In this document: positions 1 through 4,683 of the stretch, one piece after another
Numbering within the stretch: position 1 is the stretch's first letter
How the letters are laid out: the number at the start of each line of letters is the position of its first letter
NCBI GenBank assembly: GCA_964517215.1
Contig: CAZFBR010000221.1
Location: forward strand, 1-5,626
Length of the DNA stretch: 5,626 nt
Direction of reading: 5' to 3'
Source of the DNA: CAZFBR01 sp035353495 [NCBI: uncultured bacterium]
GTDB taxonomy: Bacteria; DAOPZR01
Position numbers and translations under genes: made by a program
The notes under the pieces: model-generated
What the model was told of the DNA's origin: nothing
Databases searched by the model: none
What the model saw: only the letters and a program-made list of their open reading frames with translations

Positions 1-306
1 CCGCGCCTGCTCCGCGCGGATGCGCCCGATGCGCAGCTCCTCGAGCTTGTCCGCCAGCCGCCGCCGGGCGAGGAACCGGTTGAGCGCCTGGGTGCGCTCG
101 CTCTGGCAGCGCACGGCAATGCCCGTCGGCCGGTGGGTCAGCTGCACGCAGGTCGAGACCTTGTTGACATTCTGTCCGCCCGGTCCGGCCGAGCGCACGA
201 ATTTCTCGTCGATATCGTCCTCGCGCAGCCCGAGTGCCGCCCAGCGGTCGGCCAGGGCCTGCTCCTTCTCCATGCCGACCGCGAACCGCCCGGGCGTCTG
301 CGCCAT
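1..306 (-). CDS. Peptide chain release factor-like GGQ protein (C-terminus beyond window)
   Basis: Partial small protein of the class I release factor domain (RF-1 domain) family; 102 residues are visible and the frame is still open at the left edge. Around residues 39-51 it reads SAGPGGQNVNKVS, the GGQ signature that enters the peptidyl-transferase centre and promotes peptidyl-tRNA hydrolysis. The stretch after it (CVQLTHRPTGIAVRCQSERTQ) resembles domain 3 of RF1/RF2. The start lies only about 40 residues before GGQ, so the stop-codon-recognising domain 2 is absent. Stand-alone GGQ proteins such as ArfB/YaeJ and the C12orf65 group act in rescue of stalled ribosomes. The N-terminus and the RF2-like GGQ context look less like ArfB, so the exact subfamily is open. 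The ATG at 306 lies two bases after the stop of the upstream gene, with only a weak, distant GAGGGA at 321-326. This suggests translational coupling. An alternative internal start is the ATG at 273. Confidence 0.85.
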   Translation of the reverse strand, partial: MAQTPGRFAVGMEKEQALADRWAALGLREDDIDEKFVRSAGPGGQNVNKVSTCVQLTHRPTGIAVRCQSERTQALNRFLARRRLADKLEELRIGRIRAEQAR

Positions 307-308
307 GC

Positions 309-878
309 TCAGTTCTGCCGTCCCTCAATCGCCGCCAGCAGCACGCAGGCGGCAAGACCCAGCCGCTTGTCCAGCGCCTCGCCGGTGAAGGTGACCGTAA
401 TCTTGAGCACGAACGGGTTGAAATTCTGTCTGAAGGTTGCCGCCGGCTGGCCGTTGACCGTCGCCTGGAAGGTCTGCGGCACCAGATTGGACAGGATGCG
501 GCGCACCAGCGCCAGCAGCATGCTGTCTTCCGCAATGCTGCCGATCTCCTGGTCATTGGCGTCAAGGATCACCCAGCTGTCGCGCACGATGGACTTCAGT
601 CCCTTGCGCCGCAGCGCACCGAGTTTCGTGTTGCTGGCGCCGTCGAACACGTCGTAGGTGGCGCCGAAATCAATGACGCTGCGGGCACTGATGCGCACGA
701 CTTCCGTCGTCTTCGCCTCGTCGGCGAAGAGGCGGATATCCTCTTTCAGCTTGAAGGCCTTGAGTTCGGAATAGAGCGCCAGCGACCCGTCGGGCGCGTA
801 GATGTGGAACGCACCGCCGAGCAGCTTGAGAATCTTCCTGCGCACCAGGTACTGGGTGTGGCCGAATGCATCACTCAT
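309..878 (-). CDS. LURP-one-related (tubby C-terminal-like) domain protein
   Basis: A 189-residue protein with the layout of the LURP-one-related family (LOR; Bacillus YxjI and plant LOR proteins). It opens with an F-GHTQYLVRRK-like strand, followed by successive beta-hairpins: FHIYAPDGSLALYSELK, EDIRLFAD, VVRISARSVIDFGATYDVFD, KLGALRRKGLKS, RDSWVILDANDQEIGSIAED. It ends in a hydrophobic helix at about 173-186 (LGLAACVLLAAIEG). In the tubby-like fold such a C-terminal helix runs through the centre of the beta barrel. Length is normal for a single-domain bacterial member. There is no signal peptide and no catalytic motif, and the biochemical role of bacterial members is not established; phospholipid or membrane association has been suggested for the fold. 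The ATG at 878 is preceded by a good GGGGGAG ribosome site. It is the first gene of a probable two-gene unit with the release-factor-like gene, two bases downstream. A weak -10-like TATACT lies at 924-929 without a convincing -35. Confidence 0.85.
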   Translation of the reverse strand: MSDAFGHTQYLVRRKILKLLGGAFHIYAPDGSLALYSELKAFKLKEDIRLFADEAKTTEVVRISARSVIDFGATYDVFDGASNTKLGALRRKGLKSIVRDSWVILDANDQEIGSIAEDSMLLALVRRILSNLVPQTFQATVNGQPAATFRQNFNPFVLKITVTFTGEALDKRLGLAACVLLAAIEGRQN

Positions 879-1211
879 GGTCTCCCCCTGTCAGCCGCGC
901 CGGGCGCGGGTTTAATGGGAGGCAGTATAGCTTGCCTGTGCCGCCACCGCCACCGTGATTGAAGCACCCGCAGCCATCTCGCCAACGATGAGTGCACGGC
1001 ACACACCCTCCGGATACGGGTGGACAACACCATGTCACCCACCCTCTCCTCTCCGAGCTATTTGCGTCGTCTCGAAATGCGCGTATTTGCTCCCTCCCCT
1101 TCCGGGGGAGGGTTGGGGCGAGGATGACAAATCCTTGCACGCTATGCCCTCACCTGCGCTTCGCGCTTCCTCTCCCCGGGGGAGAGGAAACATACGGGCA
1201 CTGTGCCGGAC
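879..1211. other. Gene-less spacer between the DHQ synthase II and LURP-one genes
   Basis: This 333-base stretch holds no open frame with a family signature. Open frames crossing it translate to low-complexity or palindrome-derived peptides and are not supported. The left part should carry the promoter of the LURP-one gene. The only candidate I see is TATACT (minus strand, 924-929), about 45 bases before the start, next to a GGT/GGC-rich stretch. The right part is occupied by the dispersed palindromic repeat listed separately. No typical T-tract terminator follows the dehydroquinate synthase stop, although the perfect stem at 1167-1189 could act as an RNA 3'-end or stabilising hairpin. Confidence 0.6.
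1092..1189. repeat. Dispersed palindromic repeat of CCCTCCCC/GGGGAGGG type
   Basis: Two GC-rich palindromes flank a spacer. The first is CCCTCCCC (1092-1099), loop TTCCG, GGGGAGGG (1105-1112), followed by TTGGGGCGAGGATGA. The second is TTCCTCTCCCC (1167-1177), one base, GGGGAGAGGAA (1179-1189), preceded by CCCTCACCTGCGCTTCGCGC. The outer parts are related in inverted orientation: GGGGCGAGGATGA against the CCCTCACCT side. The combination 'CTCCC...GGGAGAGGGTTGGGGTGAGGG' is a familiar intergenic repeat in many proteobacterial genomes. I recognise the look but cannot count copies here. A third fragment, CACCCTCTCCTCTCC, lies near 1040-1054 and may be a remnant. The element lies wholly between genes. 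Confidence 0.65.
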
Positions 1212-2204
1212 TTATGATTCGGCGATGGTTTCGTCGACCTTGATGCCGAAGTGGCGCCCCGCCTGCTCGCGGTAGGCGAGCACCACCGCGCCCGGCGCGA
1301 GCGTGGCGACGGAACGGGCCGACCCGTCGGGTGCGGTCAGACGGATGGTCTCCGCATTCTGCAGAATGCAGGAAACGGGCGTTCCGTCGATCTGCGCCTC
1401 AACCAGCAGCAGCGGGCGGCGCTCGGTCTTGATCCGCCCGACAACGACCGGGCGCGTGGCACCGGTATGGTCAACCGCCAGCACCGCATCGCCCGCCTTG
1501 AGGTCGGAAAGGTATGGCGTGCGCTCGTCGGTGCCGTAGACATAGGCATGCAGCGGGCCCGCATTGACGCGGAAGGGGCGCGCGTTGACGTACGGGGTCT
1601 CCAGCGATTCGGAATGGACAAGGAACATGGCCCCCGTCGAATTGCCGACGAGCATCCCCTCCCCCGGCTTGAGCTCCGAGCAGGTGTCGACACAGACGCG
1701 ATCGCCCATGCCCAGCTGTTTGACGGCAGTCACTGTCGCGGGAACCAGCGGGAACTTCGCCCCGCCGCGCGCCAGCACACCCGCCACCTGCGCGATCAGC
1801 GCGGGAGTGGCGTCGGCGAGCAGAATCCCGTCGACCCCGCGTTCAAGGATGCCCAGCGCCAGTTCCGCCTCGCGCGCGGTGGTGACGCGGGCGATCAGCT
1901 TCCCGCGCCGCGCGATGAGGTTCTCCAGCGGAATGACCGTCCAGTCGGTGAGCGTCACCACCACCCAACGGTCGGCCGGAAGCGCCGCCGCGCGCTCCTC
2001 GTCCTGCTTGTTGCGGATGGTGACGAATTCCGCATCGCGCCCCGGCACCAGGTCGCCGTCGGGGGCGATGGTGGTAATCCGCCCGAGCGCATGCACGTCC
2101 GCGCTCGTCCCCGCCGGCACCAGCACGGCCTGCGCCCCGGCCTCCAGCGCCGCAGTGATCAGTTCCTTGGCGTACGGTTCCGCCGCCACCCAGAATTGCT
2201 TCAT
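1212..2204 (-). CDS. aroB': 3-dehydroquinate synthase II (archaeal type)
   Basis: A 330-residue enzyme of the 3-dehydroquinate synthase II family (EC 1.4.1.24 in methanogens). It is unrelated in sequence to the usual AroB. The archaeal enzyme oxidatively deaminates and cyclises 2-amino-3,7-dideoxy-D-threo-hept-6-ulosonate to 3-dehydroquinate using NAD+. Family blocks present are IPLENLIA (91-98), GDRVCVDTCSELKPGEGMLV with GNSTGAMFLVHSE (167-199), PYVNARPFRVNAGPLHAYV (204-222), YLSDLKAGDAVLAVD (231-245), GRIKTERRPLLLVEA (256-270) and LQNAETIRL (281-289). The length is near the short end of the family and complete. The ATG at 2204 has AGGAGA at 2210-2215, five bases upstream, which fixes the start. 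It lies 166 bases downstream of ADH synthase, its expected supplier of substrate, and is probably cotranscribed. Alternative: the homologue GriH of Streptomyces works with GriI to make 3-amino-4-hydroxybenzoate, and sequence inspection alone does not exclude that role. No key block is missing. Confidence 0.93.
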   Translation of the reverse strand: MKQFWVAAEPYAKELITAALEAGAQAVLVPAGTSADVHALGRITTIAPDGDLVPGRDAEFVTIRNKQDEERAAALPADRWVVVTLTDWTVIPLENLIARRGKLIARVTTAREAELALGILERGVDGILLADATPALIAQVAGVLARGGAKFPLVPATVTAVKQLGMGDRVCVDTCSELKPGEGMLVGNSTGAMFLVHSESLETPYVNARPFRVNAGPLHAYVYGTDERTPYLSDLKAGDAVLAVDHTGATRPVVVGRIKTERRPLLLVEAQIDGTPVSCILQNAETIRLTAPDGSARSVATLAPGAVVLAYREQAGRHFGIKVDETIAES

Positions 2205-2209
2205 CGTCG

Positions 2210-2215
2210 TCTCCT
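2210..2215 (-). promoter_or_regulatory. Shine-Dalgarno site of the DHQ synthase II gene
   Basis: AGGAGA on the minus strand, five bases before the ATG at 2204. It gives this gene its own ribosome entry, so it does not depend on coupling to the gene 166 bases upstream. Confidence 0.75.
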
Positions 2216-2260
2216 GTTCCGCCTGCCGGCGGTTGCCGGCATCAGCGTCGCTGCGTCAGT

Positions 2261-2341
2261 ATGCACGCATCGCCCGCAGCCACACCGCGTCAGGGGCGGC
2301 ACCGCCACCGGTCGCCGGGTCGGCATGCACGCATCGCCCGC
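2261..2341 (-). repeat. 17-base direct repeat in the ADHS-DHQS spacer
   Basis: The same 17 bases (GCGGGCGATGCGTGCAT on the minus strand) occur at 2325-2341 and at 2261-2277, 64 bases apart, in the spacer between the two biosynthetic genes. Each copy contains an ATG. The upstream copy opens a 14-codon frame ending in TGA near 2283, with one Trp codon. The downstream copy opens a 4-codon frame (Met-Arg-Ala-Tyr, then TGA). Short inverted repeats lie around them, such as CCGGC...GCCGG near 2224-2240. The function is unknown: it could be a regulatory leader, a binding site or a chance duplication. No typical terminator is seen. Confidence 0.5.
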
Positions 2342-2370
2342 CGCCCGCCCCCGGCGCGGACTGGCGAATG

Positions 2371-3189
2371 CTACTTTTTCTTCCGTTCCTTGCCGCCGGC
2401 ATCGAGCATGCTGACTGCCTGCGCCAGCGCCAGCCGGCGATGCGCCATGTGGTTCAGCACGGTCAGGATGCGCTTCGGATCGGCATGCTGGAAAACGTTG
2501 CGCCCGATGCTCACCCCGCAGGCGCCCGCCTTGAGCGCCCCGTCCACCATGACGAGGATATCCCGGTCCGTCTCCATCTTCTCGCCGCCGGCAATGACCA
2601 CGGGGACCGGACAGCCGTCAACCACCTTCGTGAAGCTTTCCGGCTCGCCGGTATAGGCGCACTTGACGATATCCGCACCCAGTTCCGCCGCCACCCGCGC
2701 CGCATGCGCGACGTATTTCACATCGTATTCGTTTTTCACCTTCGGGCCGCGACAGTACATCATGGCGAGCAGCGGCATGCCCCAGCGCTGGCAGTCCTTG
2801 GCCACGCTCCCCAGATCGCGCAGCATGGTGCTCTCCGTCTCCGCCCCGATATTGCAGTGGATGGAGACCGCATCCGCACCGAGGGTGATCGCCTCTTCCA
2901 CCGAGCAGACGAGTTCCTTGGCATTGCTGTCGGGCGACAGCGCAGTCGATCCCGACAGGTGGATGATCAGGCCGACATCGCGCCCGCTGCGGCGGTGACC
3001 CGCGCGCACCATCCCCTTGTGCATGATGATGGCGTCCGCCCCCCCCTGCACGATATTCGTCACCGCATCGCGCATCGATTCCAGGCCCGCGATCGGGCCC
3101 ACCGTCACGCCATGATCCATCGGGACGATAACCGCCCGCCCGCTTCGCCGATTGATAATCCGCTCCAGCCGCACTTCCTTGCCGATCAT
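2371..3189 (-). CDS. aroA': 2-amino-3,7-dideoxy-D-threo-hept-6-ulosonate synthase (ADH synthase)
   Basis: A 272-residue class I aldolase/transaldolase-like TIM barrel. In Methanocaldococcus jannaschii (MJ0400, EC 2.2.1.10) this enzyme joins L-aspartate semialdehyde to a C3 unit released from 6-deoxy-5-ketofructose 1-phosphate, giving the first committed compound of the archaeal route to 3-dehydroquinate. Compared from memory with MJ0400, similarity runs end to end. The catalytic set is kept at a constant offset of eight: Asp25 in PMDHG (Asp33), Tyr145 in MMYCRGP (Tyr153) and the Schiff-base Lys176 in DIVKCAYTG (Lys184). Other matching blocks are HKGMVR, GLIIHLSG, VIAGGEK and IGRNVFQH. The streptomycete GriI, which uses dihydroxyacetone phosphate, is a homologue, so the true substrate is not proven. 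The ATG at 3189 is chosen over an upstream GTG (3225) because it has a near-perfect ribosome site and the upstream start would fall inside the promoter. The C-terminus ends in KERKKK. The gene leads a probable two-gene unit with DHQ synthase II. Confidence 0.93.
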   Translation of the reverse strand: MIGKEVRLERIINRRSGRAVIVPMDHGVTVGPIAGLESMRDAVTNIVQGGADAIIMHKGMVRAGHRRSGRDVGLIIHLSGSTALSPDSNAKELVCSVEEAITLGADAVSIHCNIGAETESTMLRDLGSVAKDCQRWGMPLLAMMYCRGPKVKNEYDVKYVAHAARVAAELGADIVKCAYTGEPESFTKVVDGCPVPVVIAGGEKMETDRDILVMVDGALKAGACGVSIGRNVFQHADPKRILTVLNHMAHRRLALAQAVSMLDAGGKERKKK

Positions 3190-3193
3190 ACCG

Positions 3194-3201
3194 CACCTCC
3201 T
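3194..3201 (-). promoter_or_regulatory. Strong Shine-Dalgarno that fixes the ADH synthase start
   Basis: AGGAGGTG on the minus strand, with the AGGAGG core at 3196-3201 and six bases before the ATG at 3189. It is close to the full anti-16S complement. It supports the start MIGKEV and rejects the longer frame that begins 12 codons upstream. Confidence 0.85.
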
Positions 3202-3215
3202 CAGGTGATGCCGAT

Positions 3216-3244
3216 ATGATAGCACACAATCGCAATATTGTCAA
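3216..3244 (-). promoter_or_regulatory. Near-consensus sigma70 promoter for the ADH synthase operon
   Basis: On the minus strand TTGACA (3239-3244, perfect -35) is separated by exactly 17 bases from TATCAT (3216-3221, five of six at -10). The predicted transcript start is near 3209, giving a short leader of about 20 bases before the ATG at 3189, with the Shine-Dalgarno inside it. It lies in an AT-rich island within the 65 bases after the rhomboid stop, in contrast to the GC-rich surroundings. This implies independent and probably high basal expression. No clear operator palindrome overlaps it, although ATATTGCGATTGTGTG in the spacer could hold a site. Confidence 0.85.
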
Positions 3245-3254
3245 GTTTTGTGCA

Positions 3255-4394
3255 TTATTGCTGCATTTTCAGCATTTTTGTCTCTTCCTCTGTTTGTCCG
3301 CCCGAAGTGAGCAGGGCGAGCAGCGCACCGGCGGCAAAGCCGCCGAGATGCGCGTACCAGGCGACGCCGAACGCGATGCTGCCGCCCGCGCTGGCGAAGG
3401 CATACGCCCCCTGATAGAACAGCCAGAGCGCCAGAAATGCCGCCGCCGGAACAAGCACGATCCGCGTCCCGACCAGCACCCGGATCTGCGCCAGCGGATG
3501 GCGCACGAAATACGCGCCCATGACCCCGGCGATGGCGCCGCTGGCGCCGACACACGGCACCAGTGAATGCGCCTGCAGCGCGGCATGTGCCAGCGCCGCC
3601 AGCGCGCCCGTGCAGCAATAGAACAGCGTGAACCGCACCTGGCCGAGCCAGGCATTGATCGCCTTGCCGAACACCAGCAGAAAGAGCATATTGCCGGCCA
3701 GATGCCCGAGCCCGGCATGCAGAAACTGGTGGGTAAGCAGCGTCCACCCATGCCCGCCGCCCAGCAGCACTGCCGGCCGCAACCCCCAGCGGACAAAGGC
3801 CCCGCCGATCCGTTCGTGCGCCCCCAGCTCCAGCACAAACGCGACGACATTCAGCGCGATGATGGCATACACGGCATGCGGGCGCCGGTGGAGGCGCACC
3901 GTGTCGCCCAGCGGCAGCATGATGCGGAACGCCAGCCACCGCAGCGCCACACCCGGCCGGGTATGTTCCTTCAGCTCCCCGACCGACTGCCGCTGGCGCC
4001 GGAGATCATCATCAACCGCCAGCAGCGCTTTCCCCAGCCGCTCCTGTGCCGCATTCCCCCGCACGCCGGCGGCAATCCGGGCCTGCGCCGCCGCCTGCAC
4101 CCAGATCCCGCCGCATACTGCACAGCGCGCGATCATCGTCTGCGCGTCGCCCGCATACGCCGCCGGCTGCAACGGGCCATGCCCGCGCGGGCAGCCGGTT
4201 ATCCCCGCACGCTCAGCCGGCCCGGATGCAGCCGCCGGCAATGCCACCTCGTCGCAGCGAGGCGCCACCAGCGCCAGTTCCCCCGCATCGCACCAGAACC
4301 CGCACCCCGCCGGGCAACGGTCGAGTTCGATCCCGCGATGCCAGTGCAGGCGCAACGGCGCACCGCATTGCGGGCAGCAGTGCTCCGTCGTCAT
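3255..4394 (-). CDS. Rhomboid family intramembrane serine protease with N-terminal zinc ribbons
   Basis: A 379-residue membrane protein. Residues 1-100 hold two zinc-ribbon-like modules of the zf-TFIIB type. The first has Cys7 and Cys10 (CPQC) and Cys27, Cys31 and Cys35 in CPAGCGFWCDAGEL. The second has Cys68 and His72 (CPRGH) and Cys91 and Cys94 in CAVCGGIWV. A charged linker at about 115-150 follows, then six predicted membrane segments (about 172-190, 218-247, 252-272, 280-297, 305-328, 337-363). The rhomboid active site is intact: HxxxN at His231-Asn235, the nucleophile Ser285 in GASGA, and His349 in HLGGFAAG. Rhomboids cleave transmembrane segments of substrate proteins within the membrane. 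No substrate can be inferred here. The start is uncertain: the ATG at 4394 is used, and a GTG at 4400 would add two residues. Neither has a good ribosome site. It is separated from the deaminase by a terminator and 283 or more bases, and its stop lies 65 bases before the ADH synthase start. Confidence 0.92.
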   Translation of the reverse strand: MTTEHCCPQCGAPLRLHWHRGIELDRCPAGCGFWCDAGELALVAPRCDEVALPAAASGPAERAGITGCPRGHGPLQPAAYAGDAQTMIARCAVCGGIWVQAAAQARIAAGVRGNAAQERLGKALLAVDDDLRRQRQSVGELKEHTRPGVALRWLAFRIMLPLGDTVRLHRRPHAVYAIIALNVVAFVLELGAHERIGGAFVRWGLRPAVLLGGGHGWTLLTHQFLHAGLGHLAGNMLFLLVFGKAINAWLGQVRFTLFYCCTGALAALAHAALQAHSLVPCVGASGAIAGVMGAYFVRHPLAQIRVLVGTRIVLVPAAAFLALWLFYQGAYAFASAGGSIAFGVAWYAHLGGFAAGALLALLTSGGQTEEETKMLKMQQ

Positions 4395-4410
4395 GCGCAC
4401 ACGATAAACC

Positions 4411-4423
4411 CCGGCCAGGCCGG
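4411..4423. promoter_or_regulatory. Palindrome next to the rhomboid start
   Basis: CCGGCC-A-GGCCGG, a perfect 6-1-6 inverted repeat 17 bases upstream of the rhomboid ATG. In the mRNA it would sit where the ribosome binds, in place of a Shine-Dalgarno. It could be an operator or a hairpin limiting translation, or a chance event in GC-rich DNA. Confidence 0.3.
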
Positions 4424-4512
4424 CTCAGTCATGCGTATGCTGCCTGCACTTTCCGCAACGGGAAAGCACCGGAGCGACTGCTGCCTTCCGGGATTCTGCC
4501 GGGATTTGCCGC

Positions 4513-4529
4513 GGTTGCTGACAGCAACC
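4513..4529. promoter_or_regulatory. 8-1-8 perfect palindrome, possible operator
   Basis: GGTTGCTG-A-CAGCAACC is a perfect inverted repeat of 17 bases lying about 120 bases upstream of the rhomboid start. Its size and odd-centre symmetry suit a dimeric repressor site. A hairpin is less likely because the loop would be a single base unless some pairs open. No regulator gene is in the window. Confidence 0.35.
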
Positions 4530-4631
4530 CGGGAATGATTTCCGTACATCATCCTGACACAACTCCTGCAGCGTCACCCCGCACCCTTTCACCACGAGCG
4601 CAGGAACAGCTGACTGGAACTGAACGGCAGC

Positions 4632-4659
4632 AAAAAACCCGGGGATTGCTCCCCGGGTT
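4632..4659 (-). terminator. Intrinsic terminator of the amidohydrolase gene
   Basis: On the minus strand, 24 bases after the TGA, AACCCGGGGA-GCAA-TCCCCGGGTT forms a perfect 10-bp stem closed by a GNRA-type GCAA loop and runs into TTTTTT then G. The outer sequence CGGCAGCAGCAAAA...TTTTTTGCTGCCG could extend the pairing. This is a strong rho-independent terminator and separates the deaminase transcript from the rhomboid gene. Confidence 0.9.
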
Positions 4660-4683
4660 GATTTTGCTGCTGCCGCATCCTGT

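Larger units (their letters stand above)
4401..4683. other. Gene-less spacer upstream of the rhomboid gene with short palindromes
   Basis: No supported gene lies here. The stretch should hold the rhomboid promoter, but I see no convincing -35/-10 pair. It contains three perfect short inverted repeats: CCGGCC-A-GGCCGG at 4411-4423, directly before the rhomboid start; CTTTCC-6 bases-GGAAAG at 4449-4466; and GGTTGCTG-A-CAGCAACC at 4513-4529. There is also a short repeated AATCCCGG on the minus strand near 4490-4507. The far right end carries the terminator of the deaminase gene. The palindromes could be operators or RNA hairpins in the rhomboid leader. Confidence 0.5.

Noticed and set aside
871-1140. 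Minus-strand 89-codon frame overlapping the LURP-one start
   Set aside because: It is derived from the palindromic repeat and spacer, with no motif. It overlaps the strong ribosome site of the next gene.
1167-1189. Rho-independent terminator after DHQ synthase II
   Set aside because: The stem is strong, but no T-tract follows on the minus strand. The sequence fits a dispersed repeat better.
2261-2341. CRISPR array
   Set aside because: Only two copies of a 17-base unit, with no further spacing pattern and no cas genes.
1251-2414. Plus-strand open frame of 387 codons
   Set aside because: Antisense to DHQ synthase II, Arg/His/Gly-rich, with no recognisable domain.
1564-3219. Long plus-strand open frame of 551 codons
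   Set aside because: It runs antisense to ADH synthase and DHQ synthase II, both with unmistakable family motifs. Its product is Ala/Arg/Ser-rich low complexity, typical of shadow frames in GC-rich DNA.
4455-4510. SRP (4.5S) RNA on the minus strand
   Set aside because: CCGGAAGG-C-AGCAG resembles the conserved apical loop, but the 5' side is CAGAATCC rather than CAGGTC or similar. The flanking bases do not form the long helix of an SRP RNA.
3567-4538. Plus-strand open frame of 323 codons
   Set aside because: Antisense to the rhomboid gene. The composition is Gln/Arg/Pro-rich without any family signal.
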